A stretch of DNA of 64,000 bases from Cyclobacteriaceae bacterium (GTDB taxonomy: Bacteria > Bacteroidota > Bacteroidia > Cytophagales > Cyclobacteriaceae). The notes under the pieces were generated by a model. That model worked only from the letters and a program-made list of their open reading frames with translations. It did not search any database and was not told the origin of the DNA. Made by a program: the position numbers and the translations under genes. Below, piece after piece: positions 6,946 to 18,915 of this stretch. The stretch covers positions 62,001-126,000 of the forward strand of contig JAEUUF010000006.1 in assembly GCA_016787645.1 (NCBI GenBank). Direction: 5' to 3'. Within the stretch, counting starts at the first letter, position 1; each line of letters starts with the position of its first letter.

Positions 6946-8742
6946 TCAAGGTTTGTAACGTTCGTACTCTTCCACTGCGGCTTCCAGGTCGAACGTGCGG
7001 TACTGGCTGTTGTCTGCACCGGCCACACGTTTGGCAAAATAGTCCTGGAACTTATCCATGGCCTGGACAATTGTGTTGGTAGCTGTTTTTCCTAATCCGC
7101 AACGGCTGGTGGTCTTCATCAACTGACCCCACCGTTGCAATTCGAGCAAGTCGCCCTGGTCGGCCAGGCCATGCTGGAGGCGTTCCAACTTTCGCTGGAT
7201 AATGAAATTGCCCGCACGGCAAGGTGTGCATACACCGCAGGATTCGTGTTTGAAGAACTGCGCAAAGTTCATGAGGATATGTACAAGGTCGCGGTCATGA
7301 TTGAAGATCATGAACGAGCCGCCGCAGCGAATGTCCTTCAGCGCCAGCAAGTCAAGCATGGAGATACGGCGGTACTTTTCCTTGATGGAGATGCATTCCC
7401 CGGAGGGTCCGCTCACCTGGAGGAAGTAGGCATCTTGCGCACCGCAGAGGGTGAGCAGGTCAGCAACGGTCATCCCCCATTCAATTTCATAAAGCCCTGG
7501 CCGGAGACAGTCGCCGGAAATACTGATAAGCTTAGTACCCGGCGAACCAGGGATGCCCCGCTTGAGGTATTCGAAGGTGCCCATGGCGATCAGGCGGGCG
7601 ACGGCAGCAAAGGTTTCCACGTTGTTCACAACCGTGGGCAACTGGAGATAGCCTTTCTCCACCGGGTAGTACCATTTGGTGCGCGGCTCTCCCCGCTTGC
7701 CTTCGAGGGATTCCAAAAGAGCAGTCTCTTCTCCGCATACATAAGCTCCCGCACCCAAAGCAATTCGAATATCGAAGTCAAAACCTTTGATGCCTGCAAC
7801 ATCTTTACCCAGCCATCCGTGGTCCCGGAACGATTGAATCTCGGATTCGACCTTTTCAACGAGCCACCGATACTCGCCCCGCAAATAAATGATTCCATAA
7901 GCCGCTCCCACCGCATAGCCAGCAATGATCATTCCTTCCAGCACGGATCCGGCCTGGTTATGCAGCAGCACGCGGTCCTTGAAAGTGCCCGGCTCACCTT
8001 CATCGGCATTGCAGATGATGAACTTGGGTGTGTCGGAGAACCTCCGGCAGGCGCTCCACTTCTTCCAGGTTGGAAAAAATGCGCCGCCACGACCCGCCAG
8101 TTCGGAGATGCGAAGCTGTTCAATGACTCCATCGGGTCCTGCGTCCATCAGTTTCAGGAGTGCTTGGCCTGCCTCATACGGTGCAAAGAAGATCGTGCGG
8201 TTATTGGCCGGGGTATACCGAATGCTGTCGGTCGGCACATCACAAAGTTCCGCAGCGGTTTTTCCTTGCTTGAGTTTCTGAATGACATCCTTCACCTTGA
8301 GTACGTTCAGGTGGGTGAATGGGCAGAAGTCGATGAGCGCCGCCGGCTCCTGGTCGCTGAGACCAATGCAGGGCGTTGCGAACAGCCCGAAGGTTCCAGT
8401 AGGATCGGTGGTGCCCATGCGTGTGCCCGTTTCATGCTCAAACGCATCGCGAATCCGGTCGTACCCTTTCAGCTCAGCGATGATACTGTTGTTAAGGTAG
8501 ATGGTGTGCTTGCCGGCTGGTGTCGAATGAAAAAAATGGTAGAAGGAGGCGACCCCTTCCACTTCAATTTCCGATAGTTGGTGTTCTTCCGCCAGCATTT
8601 TGATTGCCGTACGGCTGATGCAACCCTCCTTCCGCTGGAAATCCCAAAGCTGCGGCAACATTTTAACCCGCGGCGGTTCCGGCGGAAATAGGTGATTCAC
8701 AGTGGTCAAAGTACCCATGGATATGCTGTCCGCAGCCACCAT
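6946..8742 (-). CDS. hoxF: Hydrogenase diaphorase large subunit (NuoE-like domain plus NuoF-like NADH/FMN domain)
   Basis: The 598-residue protein has the same layout and length as HoxF of the soluble NAD-reducing hydrogenase of Cupriavidus necator. Residues ~1-160 are a NuoE-like thioredoxin-fold domain lacking a full set of four 2Fe-2S cysteines, and the rest is NuoF-like. Signatures are FIICNADEGEPGTFKDR, GAGAYVCGEETAL, VNNVETFA, and ESCGVCTPCRAG with a later SRCGLG for the 4Fe-4S cluster. It binds NAD(H) and FMN. The usual GRGGAGFPTGLKW loop reads GRGGAFFPTWKKW here. It is the first gene of the operon and divergent from katG. Confidence 0.92.
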   Translation of the reverse strand: MVAADSISMGTLTTVNHLFPPEPPRVKMLPQLWDFQRKEGCISRTAIKMLAEEHQLSEIEVEGVASFYHFFHSTPAGKHTIYLNNSIIAELKGYDRIRDAFEHETGTRMGTTDPTGTFGLFATPCIGLSDQEPAALIDFCPFTHLNVLKVKDVIQKLKQGKTAAELCDVPTDSIRYTPANNRTIFFAPYEAGQALLKLMDAGPDGVIEQLRISELAGRGGAFFPTWKKWSACRRFSDTPKFIICNADEGEPGTFKDRVLLHNQAGSVLEGMIIAGYAVGAAYGIIYLRGEYRWLVEKVESEIQSFRDHGWLGKDVAGIKGFDFDIRIALGAGAYVCGEETALLESLEGKRGEPRTKWYYPVEKGYLQLPTVVNNVETFAAVARLIAMGTFEYLKRGIPGSPGTKLISISGDCLRPGLYEIEWGMTVADLLTLCGAQDAYFLQVSGPSGECISIKEKYRRISMLDLLALKDIRCGGSFMIFNHDRDLVHILMNFAQFFKHESCGVCTPCRAGNFIIQRKLERLQHGLADQGDLLELQRWGQLMKTTSRCGLGKTATNTIVQAMDKFQDYFAKRVAGADNSQYRTFDLEAAVEEYERYKP

Positions 8743-8843
8743 AAGTTGCCACCACTAGCCGTCTTATCTCATGATCTTCATCAGGGCGAACACCGGTTCA
8801 TGTCACTAGTAAACTGACCATCCGATCCTAAATTGCCAGAATA

Positions 8844-8851
8844 CAAATCTA
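8844..8851 (-). promoter_or_regulatory. Candidate -7 element for the hox operon
   Basis: Read on the minus strand this is TAGATTTG, an exact fit to the Bacteroidota -7 consensus TAnnTTTG, about 100 bp upstream of hoxF. A TTTG on the same strand lies 15 bp further upstream, shorter than the usual 19-21, so the -33 element is doubtful. Confidence 0.35.
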
Positions 8852-8887
8852 TCCCTGCACCTGTTCCAAATTCGAGAACTTGTCCGA

Positions 8888-8906
8888 CTATAGACCTTAA
8901 CTATAG
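8888..8906. promoter_or_regulatory. Dyad CTATAG-N7-CTATAG, possible OxyR half-operator
   Basis: The core ATAG-N7-CTAT (8890-8904) is a perfect inverted repeat with the spacing of one OxyR half-site (ATAG-N7-CTAT). A second tetrad set expected for a full OxyR operator is not evident. It sits in the 273-bp hoxF-katG divergent region, upstream of both candidate promoters, where an activator could bind. The rest of this region shows no gene. Confidence 0.4.
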
Positions 8907-8924
8907 TATAATAAAGACAATCAA

Positions 8925-8956
8925 TTTGGTTTATCAGGCTGCCAGGGGTAAAATTG
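8925..8956 (+). promoter_or_regulatory. Candidate katG promoter
   Basis: TTTG at 8925-8928 is followed after 20 bp by TAAAATTG (8949-8956), seven of eight positions matching TAnnTTTG. Transcription would start near 8963 and give a leader of about 50 bases before the katG ATG. Confidence 0.4.
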
Positions 8957-9009
8957 CCTCATGACCTTACTCAACCGTTGTAACCTTAGTATCTACCAAT
9001 CATAAATGA

Positions 9010-11229
<2,220 letters not shown>

Positions 11230-11250
11230 AAAGCTGTTTTCCCAATTGAA

Positions 11251-11282
11251 AAGGTGGCCTGCACAACGGGCCGCCTTTTTTT
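11251..11282 (+). terminator. Rho-independent terminator of katG
   Basis: AAGGTGGCC (11251-11259) pairs with GGCCGCCTT (11269-11277) with one G-T wobble, and a run of T follows. It begins 21 bp after the katG stop. Confidence 0.8.
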
Positions 11283-11348
11283 GTTTCCAATTCTGCGGGC
11301 GGCTGGGTACCGCTTCGTTCAGGGTAGTATATTGACACATAGTTGAGG

Positions 11349-12857
11349 ATGAAACAGTACCTGTTAGGGATCGACCTGGGGAGTTCATCGGTGAAGGTCA
11401 ATCTCACCGATGCCAAAAGCGGAAGCACAATCGCTGCCGCCGCTATGCCCGCCGATGAAATGACAATCCTTTGCCCACATCCGGGCTGGGCCGAACAAGA
11501 CCCGAATACCTGGTGGGAACACTTGAAGAAGGCGACACATCAGGTATTGAAGGAGGCGGGAGTTCCTTCTTCTTCCATTATCGCCGTGGGTATCTCCTAC
11601 CAAATGCACGGGCTGGTCGCCGTCGACCAGCATCTCAACGTGGTGAGGCCATCAATCATCTGGTGCGATGGGCGAGCGGTAGCCATCGGAGACCAAGCTT
11701 CAAAGGACCTGGGTGAGTCATACACCCTTTCGCACCTCCTGAACTCGCCCGGTAACTTCACGCTTTCCAAACTCAAGTGGGTGAAAGACAACGAACCCGA
11801 GCGCTTTGCTCTCATTCATAAAGTGATGCTCCCCGGAGATTACATAGCCATGAAGCTGACCGGCGAAGTCACGACAACGGTACCCGGTTTGTCGGAAGGA
11901 ATCATGTGGGATTTTAAGAAGCAAGGACGGGCCGATGAACTCTTCCGTTACTTTGACATTGATCCTGAACTTGTAGCCGATGTGGTGCCTACGTTCTCCG
12001 TCCAAGGACGACTCACATCGCAGGCAGCCGGTGAACTGGGCCTGGCCGCCGGTACACCGTTGTGTTATAGGGCCGGTGATCAGCCGAACAATGCTTTCTC
12101 CTTAAAGGCACTTCGCCCCGGGGATGTCGCCACAACCGCGGGAACGTCCGGGGTAATCTACATGGTCACCGATAAACCCATCGCCGATAGACAAGCTCGA
12201 GTAAACACGTTCGTCCATGTAAATCACGAGGAAAAAGTTCCAAGGCTGGGTGTGTTGCTCTGCGTCAATGGAACGGGTATCATGAACAGTTGGCTGAGAA
12301 AAAACATCGCGTCCGGTGCGATGAGCTACGAGGCAATGAATACACTTGCCGCTCAAATTCCGATTGGGTCCGATCAATTGGTAGTTCTGCCCTTCGGAAA
12401 TGGCGCGGAGCGTATGCTCGAAAACCGCGACCTAGGTGCAAGCTTCCACGGGTTGAATCTTAACCGCCATCAGCCCGCCCACCTTTGCCGGGCCGTTCAA
12501 GAGGGTATTGTATTCGCGCTGGGATATGGATTTGAAATTCTCCGTCAACTCGGTGCACAATCCAACGTAATTCGCGCCGGAAATGCGAACATGTTCCAGA
12601 GCGAAGTATTTTGCCAGACATTCTCCCAGGTGACCGGGACCGAACTGCAGTTGTACGATGTGGACGGTGCCCAGGGAGCAGCCCGAGGGGCAGGCTTAGG
12701 CCTTGGATATTATGCGGATGAAGCTCAAGCCTTTCAAAATCTCACGTGCCTCCGTACCTACACACCGCAGCAAGGTATTAAGGCGGAAATGGATGCAGCC
12801 TATGAACGTTGGAAGCAGATGCTGAACAAAGAATTGGACAATACCCTAAGCAGGTAA
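11349..12857 (+). CDS. xylB: Xylulokinase
   Basis: The 502-residue FGGY-family sugar kinase phosphorylates D-xylulose to xylulose 5-phosphate, feeding the pentose phosphate pathway. The N terminus [16 protein letters not shown] is the phosphate-1 loop. [11 protein letters not shown] and SYQMHGLV are typical XylB segments, and [12 protein letters not shown] carries the likely catalytic Asp. Family C-terminal motifs ([27 protein letters not shown]) are intact. I chose the ATG at 11349 over an in-frame TTG two codons earlier. It is two bases upstream of xylA, so the two are translated as a unit. No xylose transporter or regulator is adjacent. Confidence 0.93.
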   Translation: MKQYLLGIDLGSSSVKVNLTDAKSGSTIAAAAMPADEMTILCPHPGWAEQDPNTWWEHLKKATHQVLKEAGVPSSSIIAVGISYQMHGLVAVDQHLNVVRPSIIWCDGRAVAIGDQASKDLGESYTLSHLLNSPGNFTLSKLKWVKDNEPERFALIHKVMLPGDYIAMKLTGEVTTTVPGLSEGIMWDFKKQGRADELFRYFDIDPELVADVVPTFSVQGRLTSQAAGELGLAAGTPLCYRAGDQPNNAFSLKALRPGDVATTAGTSGVIYMVTDKPIADRQARVNTFVHVNHEEKVPRLGVLLCVNGTGIMNSWLRKNIASGAMSYEAMNTLAAQIPIGSDQLVVLPFGNGAERMLENRDLGASFHGLNLNRHQPAHLCRAVQEGIVFALGYGFEILRQLGAQSNVIRAGNANMFQSEVFCQTFSQVTGTELQLYDVDGAQGAARGAGLGLGYYADEAQAFQNLTCLRTYTPQQGIKAEMDAAYERWKQMLNKELDNTLSR

Positions 12858-12859
12858 TC

Positions 12860-14179
12860 ATGAAAACAGACAACCGTTACTTCAAAGGAATTCCTGTCAT
12901 TCAATATGAAGGAAAGGATAGCAAAAACCCGCTGGCGTTTCGCCATTACAATGCCAGGCAAAAAGTGGGCAGGAAGACTATGGAAGAACACCTGCGGTTT
13001 GCGGTAGCTTACTGGCATTCCTTTGGTGGCACCGGCAGCGATCCGTTCGGCATGCCGACCCGAAGCTTACCCTGGTCGACCGCCAAAGACCCTGTGCAAC
13101 GCGGTTACGACAAGATGGACGCCGCATTTGAATTCATTGCCAAAATGGGGATTCCCTTCTACTGCTTCCACGACTACGACCTGGTGGAAGAAGGTGACAC
13201 GCTCAAGCAATCCGAGGAGCGTCTTCAAAAACTGGTGGAGTATGCCCGCAAGAAACAAAAAGAAACGGGCATCAAACTCCTATGGGGAACAGCAAACTTG
13301 TTTTCGCATCCGCGCTACATGAACGGGGCTGCCACAAATCCAGATTTTCACGTAGTCTGTCACGCCGCCGCGCAAGTAAAGCATGCCATAGATGCCACGG
13401 TAGAACTCGGCGGAACCAATTATGTGTTTTGGGGCGGTCGCGAAGGCTACTTGAGTTTACTCAACACCGATATGAAGCGGGAGCAAGAGCACATGGCGCG
13501 GTTTCTGCACATGGCACGCGACTACGGCAGAAAGCATGGATTCAAAGGAACCTTTCTCATCGAGCCGAAGCCCATGGAGCCTTCCAAACATCAGTATGAT
13601 TTTGATGCGGCGACAGTGATTGCCTTCCTCCGTGAATTTGACCTCATCCATGATTTCAAACTAAATATCGAAGTGAACCACGCCACGCTGGCGAATCACA
13701 CATTTGCCCACGAACTGCAGGTAGCCGCCAATGCCGGCCTGCTCGGCAGCATGGACGCCAACCGCGGTGACTATCAGAATGGCTGGGACACCGATCAGTT
13801 TCCAAATAATGTGATTGAGCTGACCGAGGCTATGCTTGTCCTGCTGGGGGCCGGCGGGCTAAAGACTGGTGGGATCAACTTCGACGCCAAAGTCCGACGC
13901 AACTCCACCGACCCAGTAGATCTGGTTTATGCCCACATCGGGGGAATGGATGCTTTTGCCCGTGCACTCCTCGCTGCCCAAGCGATCCTTGAAGACGGCG
14001 AATACACTTCACTGCGCAAAAAACGATATGCTTCCTTTGACACCGGCAAGGGAAAACAGTTTGCCAACGGAAAACTTTCGCTGGAAGACCTGCAACAACT
14101 GGCCAAAAGGAATGGAGACCCGGAATCGATCAGCGGCCGCCAAGAGTACTTCGAAAACCTGCTGAATCGTTTCTGTTGA
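12860..14179 (+). CDS. xylA: Xylose isomerase
   Basis: The 439-residue enzyme interconverts D-xylose and D-xylulose, the step before XylB. It is a class II-length isomerase. The catalytic pair is in YCFHDYDL (His104, Asp107), and metal ligands are in [27 protein letters not shown] and the DANRGD segment. The start ATG lies two bases after the xylB stop; an upstream in-frame start would fall inside xylB and lacks homology. Order xylB-xylA with this spacing indicates one transcript. Confidence 0.96.
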   Translation: MKTDNRYFKGIPVIQYEGKDSKNPLAFRHYNARQKVGRKTMEEHLRFAVAYWHSFGGTGSDPFGMPTRSLPWSTAKDPVQRGYDKMDAAFEFIAKMGIPFYCFHDYDLVEEGDTLKQSEERLQKLVEYARKKQKETGIKLLWGTANLFSHPRYMNGAATNPDFHVVCHAAAQVKHAIDATVELGGTNYVFWGGREGYLSLLNTDMKREQEHMARFLHMARDYGRKHGFKGTFLIEPKPMEPSKHQYDFDAATVIAFLREFDLIHDFKLNIEVNHATLANHTFAHELQVAANAGLLGSMDANRGDYQNGWDTDQFPNNVIELTEAMLVLLGAGGLKTGGINFDAKVRRNSTDPVDLVYAHIGGMDAFARALLAAQAILEDGEYTSLRKKRYASFDTGKGKQFANGKLSLEDLQQLAKRNGDPESISGRQEYFENLLNRFC

Positions 14180-14199
14180 CCCCAACATCGCGACTTCCT

Positions 14200-14233
14200 T
14201 CGCGCCTTACTATGCGCCTTACTTCGCGCCTTA
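14200..14233. repeat. Short direct repeats GCGCCTTAC
   Basis: GCGCCTTA occurs three times in 34 bp between the convergent xylA and permease genes. This is low-complexity intergenic filler with no visible hairpin or function. Confidence 0.4.
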
Positions 14234-14273
14234 GCGAGCTTCGCGTGCCCTCCCATCCCCTCACCGCAGCCCC

Positions 14274-16637
14274 CTACTCATTCCGCAACGACTTAACCGG
14301 ATTCTCCAGCGCTGCTTTAAGTGCCTGGTAGCTGATTGAGATGAACGCGATGCCCAGGGAAGCAATTGCCGAAACGACGAAAACCGTGACGCCAACGTCC
14401 GTGCGGTAAGCAAAGCCCCCCAGCCAGTTGTTCATCACCATCCAGGCGATCGGCGTGGAAATGGCGAAGGCAAGGCACACCAGCAAAAGAAAATCTCTGG
14501 ATAACATCGCAAATATGGCCGGAACCGAAGCACCCATCACCTTACGCACTCCAATCTCCTTGGTACGCTGCTCTGCCGTGAACATGATGAGTCCAAGCAA
14601 TCCCAGGCACGAGATGAAGATGGCCATGGATGAAAAATAATTCGCAAGGATACCGATCGTAGTTTCACCCTTATACTGCTCTTCAAAGGTGTCGTCCACG
14701 AACCGGTAGTCAAACGGAAAAGCCGGGCTCACCTGTGTAGTCACTTTCTTCAGTCCCTCCAGCGCGGTTGTTGTTTGTCCCGCCTCCGTGCGGACGATCA
14801 TCAGGTTGCTCCATTGCGGGTGAAGATGGAGGATGATCGGTTCAATGGCATCATGAAACGAACTGATGTGATAATCTTTCACCACCCCGATGATCGGTCC
14901 AGGCGTACTCCAAAACGTAATCACTTGTCCTACCGGGTCCTTCAGGTTCATCTTGCGAACGGCTTCTTCGTTCAGGACGTAAGCAGCGCTGTCCGAAGGG
15001 AATTCGCGCGAGAAGTCGCGGCCCTCTTTCAGCTGAATTCCCATGGTGGTGAGATAATCGTAGCCCACCGACATCTGGGTGAAGGCCATCTGGAGATCCG
15101 GGACCTTCCCCGGCCACTGCACGCCCGTCGTCGAGTTGCCAGTGGCGAGCGGCGGTGTCGTAGTGACTGTCACCGACTTGACACCGGGCAGCTTGGCCGA
15201 TTCGCTCACGATCAAATCCACTTTCGCCTTGTGCTCCGATTCAAAATCTACGACGACCAGGTTTTCTTTATCGAAGCCCAGGTTCTTATCCTTGATGTAC
15301 TGCAGTTGTCGGTAAACCACCAGCGTGCAGAAGATCAGCACGATGGTGAGGCTGAACTGGAATACCACCATCCCTTTGCGCAGGAACACCTGGCCAGTGC
15401 CGAACTTGAGGGTGCCCTTCAGCACTTTCACAATGTCAAAAGAAGACAGGAAGAAGGCAGGATAGATTCCCGACAGCAGGCCGGTCAGCAAGGTGATGCC
15501 GACAAGCATGCCCACGAAGGACGGGTCGGAATAGGGAATGACTACTTGCTTGTCAGTGAACAGCCGGAAAGAGGGTAACCCGGCTTCGACGATCAGCAAG
15601 GCGAGCCCCAGCCCGATGAACGAGAACACCACCGCCTCCCCGAGAAACTGGATCACCAGGAATCTTCTCGCTGCACCTGTCGCCTTGCGGATGCCGATCT
15701 CTTTTGCCCGACGGAGCGACTGCGCCGTGGCCAGGTTCATGAAATTGATGCAGGCGATGAGCAACACCACCACGGCGACCAGGGAAAATGACCTGACATA
15801 TTCAATTCTTCCACCGTCCTGCTGACCGTTGGTAAACCGGGAATAGAGGTACCATTCGGTGTACGGCTGCAGGAAGAGTTCACTGATATCTTCCTTGGGA
15901 TCAGAGACGCGCTTATGAACAAAGTCCTTGATCTTTTCATCCACCGCCTTTTGCTGGCTCGGGTCACGAAGCATGACAAAAGCACGGGGTGCATTGTTTT
16001 CCCAGTCTTTCGCCCACTCATTCTGTGCGAGGAACACATCCCAATGCAGCAGGAAATCAAATCGGACGCTCGAATTTCGAGGAGTATCTTTCGTCACCGC
16101 GGTGACCTGGTATTCTGCCTTGTTGTTGACCCGCACCAGCTTACCGATGGGATCCTCGTTCGGAAAATATTTGGCAGCCAGTTTTTCAGAGATGACGATG
16201 CTGGTCGGTTTCTCGAGTGCCGTGGCCAGGGTACCTTTCGCCAGCGGGTAGCTGAACATCTTCAGGAAATCCGGTTGAACGTACCGGCCTGACTCCTTTT
16301 GTGATTGGGTCCCCACCGTGATCAGTTCCCTCGCATCCCATGACATCTGCGAGCCCATTTCGATCTCTGGTATTTCGGCCTTCAACGCGTCAACGAGAAT
16401 CCCTGGTCCTTGCGGATACACTTCGACCCTTCCCTCGGCAAAGAAATCGCGCTTCATAATGCGGTACAATCGCGCACCGTTCTCATGAAATGCGTCGAAC
16501 TTCAACTCGTCGGTTATCCAAAGAATGATGAAAATGCTGCAAGAGAGTCCCAGCGCCAAACCCGCGAGGTTGATGGTGGTGAAGTATTTGTATCGCCGGA
16601 AATTGCGAAACGTAATGAGGAAGAAGTTACGAATCAT
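14274..16637 (-). CDS. ABC transporter permease, FtsX/MacB-PCD family
   Basis: The 787-residue integral membrane protein has two tandem FtsX-like halves. Each half has a periplasmic MacB-type domain (for example ARLYRIMKRDF near residue 70, and the region 440-640) and hydrophobic segments near residues 20-40, 285-305, 330-360, 380-400, 425-445, 670-690, 720-740 and 750-775. The family exports peptides, antibiotics or lipoproteins, or transmits signals across the membrane, with a separate ATPase. None is adjacent, which is common for the large Bacteroidota MacB paralogue family. The start at 16637 gives MIRNFFLITFRNF, the usual opening; a TTG 14 codons upstream is less likely. Confidence 0.85.
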   Translation of the reverse strand: MIRNFFLITFRNFRRYKYFTTINLAGLALGLSCSIFIILWITDELKFDAFHENGARLYRIMKRDFFAEGRVEVYPQGPGILVDALKAEIPEIEMGSQMSWDARELITVGTQSQKESGRYVQPDFLKMFSYPLAKGTLATALEKPTSIVISEKLAAKYFPNEDPIGKLVRVNNKAEYQVTAVTKDTPRNSSVRFDFLLHWDVFLAQNEWAKDWENNAPRAFVMLRDPSQQKAVDEKIKDFVHKRVSDPKEDISELFLQPYTEWYLYSRFTNGQQDGGRIEYVRSFSLVAVVVLLIACINFMNLATAQSLRRAKEIGIRKATGAARRFLVIQFLGEAVVFSFIGLGLALLIVEAGLPSFRLFTDKQVVIPYSDPSFVGMLVGITLLTGLLSGIYPAFFLSSFDIVKVLKGTLKFGTGQVFLRKGMVVFQFSLTIVLIFCTLVVYRQLQYIKDKNLGFDKENLVVVDFESEHKAKVDLIVSESAKLPGVKSVTVTTTPPLATGNSTTGVQWPGKVPDLQMAFTQMSVGYDYLTTMGIQLKEGRDFSREFPSDSAAYVLNEEAVRKMNLKDPVGQVITFWSTPGPIIGVVKDYHISSFHDAIEPIILHLHPQWSNLMIVRTEAGQTTTALEGLKKVTTQVSPAFPFDYRFVDDTFEEQYKGETTIGILANYFSSMAIFISCLGLLGLIMFTAEQRTKEIGVRKVMGASVPAIFAMLSRDFLLLVCLAFAISTPIAWMVMNNWLGGFAYRTDVGVTVFVVSAIASLGIAFISISYQALKAALENPVKSLRNE

Positions 16638-16789
16638 GGTGAAGGGCAGGTGGCATGCTTCCCGCAGTAAGTATGCCAACCTCGGCTAAGCCAAATTACA
16701 GCAGATTCGCCTATTCTTGAAATTCAATGTGGACAGTACTGTCGCGAAATCGGACAGTTACCGTGCTCAATCACGTCGTAGAAATTCGC

Positions 16790-17452
16790 TCAGTTCCTGA
16801 TTTCTACTATTTCATTCCCTCCACGTGTAACCACTTCTTCCATCAATTCCGCGACGCGTTCTGGCGCTACCCATTGTGAGCGGTCTGCCTTCGGCATCGA
16901 GGCGCGGTTCTGCGGTGTGTCCAGCGCACTAAATACTACCACGTGCGCTTTCACTTTCACAAAAGCCGAGTCCATGTATTCAGCCAACTTGAACAGCAAC
17001 GATTTCGAAAGGCCATACGCGACAAGGCTTTTTCCCGCGGATGCATCCAACGCGGGTCGGGCGCCAATAAAGATAATCCTTCCGCCTTCCGGCTGACGAT
17101 TCATCCAAAGCGATAACGGGCGGGCTACATGGTAGGCTGTCTCGAAGTTCAGCGCATACATCCGCCGCAGAGCCGCATCGTCGGTTTGCTCCAGCCCACC
17201 GGCTTCGAAACCACCTACCGTCAGGATCGCGGCATCTATAACCGGGTGTTTCTTCATCACGGAGGCGAGCACTTCAGCAGTTCCCGCTTCATCCATCAGG
17301 TCCGCTTCCACATAGGTAAGGTTGTCCTTCTTCCCTCCGGGCACCTTCCCCGGAGAAACGAATGCCAGCACCCGCCATCCTTTTCCAAGAAAATGATGGC
17401 TCGCCGCCGCGCCAAGGTTGCCGCCCGCTCCGGTGATCACAACTGTCTTCAT
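16790..17452 (-). CDS. Short-chain dehydrogenase/reductase
   Basis: The 220-residue NAD(P)-dependent oxidoreductase has a Rossmann fold: nucleotide motif TGAGGNLG at residues 7-14, an NFETAYH segment in place of the NNAG/NxxG region, and a YGLSK catalytic Tyr/Lys pair. It is the last gene of the seven-gene operon on the minus strand, and its ATG overlaps the aldehyde dehydrogenase stop by 4 bp. It could oxidise the same alcohol intermediate as the Fe alcohol dehydrogenase, or act on a side product; the sequence does not decide. Confidence 0.8.
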   Translation of the reverse strand: MKTVVITGAGGNLGAAASHHFLGKGWRVLAFVSPGKVPGGKKDNLTYVEADLMDEAGTAEVLASVMKKHPVIDAAILTVGGFEAGGLEQTDDAALRRMYALNFETAYHVARPLSLWMNRQPEGGRIIFIGARPALDASAGKSLVAYGLSKSLLFKLAEYMDSAFVKVKAHVVVFSALDTPQNRASMPKADRSQWVAPERVAELMEEVVTRGGNEIVEIRN

Positions 17453-18816
17453 GGCTTCTTGAGATGAAATGCTTTCGGTTTGGTGAACGCCCTAAGGCCA
17501 GCATGACTCAGCGTAGCGCCAAAGCCTGAATGCTGCCGCCCGCTCCACGGCACCGCGGCGCTTACCCGGTCACAACAGTTCCAGTAACCGGTGCCTGTAT
17601 TGAGCTGTCTCAAAATGGTCAATGCACGCTTCTCGTTGGATGAATATACGGAAGCTGTCAGTCCGTATTCAGTCTCGGCCATCCGTTGTACAGCCTCGCC
17701 GTCGTCTTTTACTTTCATAATGCCTATTACTGGTCCAAATGACTCTTCCTGCATCACTTGCATATGATTGGACACGCCGGTGAGTACGGTGGGTTCAAAA
17801 TAATAACCTTTGCCATCACGTCTTTTACCGCCGCAATGCAAAACGGCCCCACCCTTGACCGCTTCGGCAACCTGCCGCTCCAGCACGGTCAATTGATCTT
17901 TGCGGGTGAGCGGGCCAAGATATACGCCCGCTTCGGTGGGCGCGCCCATTTTATAACTCTTTACCTCGGCCACCAATTCACGCACGTAGGCGTCATACAC
18001 TTTTTCATGTACGTAGATACGCTCCACGGCACAGCAGCTCTGACCGTTGTTGTAGAAAGCTCCGTCCGCGGTAGCTGCAGCCACACTCTTTATGTCGGCG
18101 ATGTCATCAGCAACGTACAAAGGATCTTTGCCACCCAACTCGCACTGGCACGGCACCATCTTCCGGCTGACCGCTTCGTAGATATGTTGACCGGTCTTGT
18201 ACGATCCTGTGAAGAAGTAGCCATCAAACGCCAGATTGAGCAACTCCTCACCTACTTCCTTTGCTCCCACGGCGCAGATAAAAACATCTGCCGGTGCTCC
18301 GGCAGCATGCATAAGCCTTTCGATTTCAAGGCCCGTGAGTGTCGCATACTCCGAGGGCTTGTACATCACGGCGTTACCGGCAAGCAGTGCAGGGACAAAC
18401 ACGTTGGTGCCCACCAGGTAAGGATAATTCCATGCAGAGATGTTGCACACCACCCCAAGCGGTTCATACACAATGGTCTCGCGAAGAGCTGCCCCTTCTG
18501 TCATCGTTTCCTCGCGCAGGTATTCTACCGCGTGTTCCGTCAGCCATTGTATCCTTGCGCGCGCTCCATTTAATTCGTTTCGAGACTGTTGGAGAGGTTT
18601 GCCTACCTCCGTGGTAAGCACGGCAGCCAGTTTCTCAGATTCAGTATCCAGCAGGACCGAGAAACGTTTCAATATTTCCACCCGTCTTTCCAGGGCCACC
18701 GCCGCCCATCCAGCCTGCGACGCCCGAAGTCTACTGAATTTTTCGCGAAGACTTTTCGGGTTGTCTTCCGGCACTTCTTTGACGATTTCCTCAGTGGCAG
18801 GATTTATGACCTTCAT
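17449..18816 (-). CDS. NAD(P)-dependent aldehyde dehydrogenase
   Basis: The 455-residue enzyme oxidises an aldehyde to a carboxylate. The catalytic Cys lies in NNGQSCCAVERIYV and the general base Glu in CELGGKDP. NISAWNYPYLVG and KPSEYATLTG bind the nucleotide, and EESFGPVIGI is the usual C-terminal motif. All key residues are present. In the operon it is preceded by a gamma-glutamyl hydrolase and followed by an SDR with a 4-bp overlap. I infer its substrate to be a gamma-glutamylated amino aldehyde made by the upstream Fe alcohol dehydrogenase. Confidence 0.9.
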   Translation of the reverse strand: MKVINPATEEIVKEVPEDNPKSLREKFSRLRASQAGWAAVALERRVEILKRFSVLLDTESEKLAAVLTTEVGKPLQQSRNELNGARARIQWLTEHAVEYLREETMTEGAALRETIVYEPLGVVCNISAWNYPYLVGTNVFVPALLAGNAVMYKPSEYATLTGLEIERLMHAAGAPADVFICAVGAKEVGEELLNLAFDGYFFTGSYKTGQHIYEAVSRKMVPCQCELGGKDPLYVADDIADIKSVAAATADGAFYNNGQSCCAVERIYVHEKVYDAYVRELVAEVKSYKMGAPTEAGVYLGPLTRKDQLTVLERQVAEAVKGGAVLHCGGKRRDGKGYYFEPTVLTGVSNHMQVMQEESFGPVIGIMKVKDDGEAVQRMAETEYGLTASVYSSNEKRALTILRQLNTGTGYWNCCDRVSAAVPWSGRQHSGFGATLSHAGLRAFTKPKAFHLKKP

Positions 18817-18828
18817 GTGGGATTGGAG

Positions 18829-18865
18829 GAGTTAGGAGGTAGAAGTTAGAAGTTAGAAGTTAGGA
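18829..18865. repeat. Tandem TTAGAAG heptamer repeats
   Basis: Imperfect tandem copies of a 7-bp unit (TTAGGAG/TTAGAAG) fill part of the 99-bp gap between the hydrolase and aldehyde dehydrogenase genes. There is no stem-loop. Confidence 0.6.
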
Positions 18866-18915
18866 CTTGGTATGAGGATCAGTAACATAGAACCTTGGAC
18901 TTTAGACCTTGACCA

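Noticed and set aside
7135-8577. Long plus-strand frame opposite hoxF (480 codons)
   Set aside because: It lies wholly antisense to a gene with strong motifs, has no recognisable protein features, and reflects codon bias of the real gene.
4197-8742. Respiratory complex I (Nuo) genes
   Set aside because: NuoE/F/G-like domains are present, but the RLCGIC and DPCLSC nickel ligands in HoxH and the adjacent maturation protease show a hydrogenase; no membrane subunits are present.
14775-15578. Plus-strand frame of 267 codons opposite the ABC permease
   Set aside because: Antisense shadow with low-complexity charged content and no signal or domain.
17758-18573. Long plus-strand frame opposite the aldehyde dehydrogenase
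   Set aside because: Antisense shadow of a clear ALDH gene; no family features.
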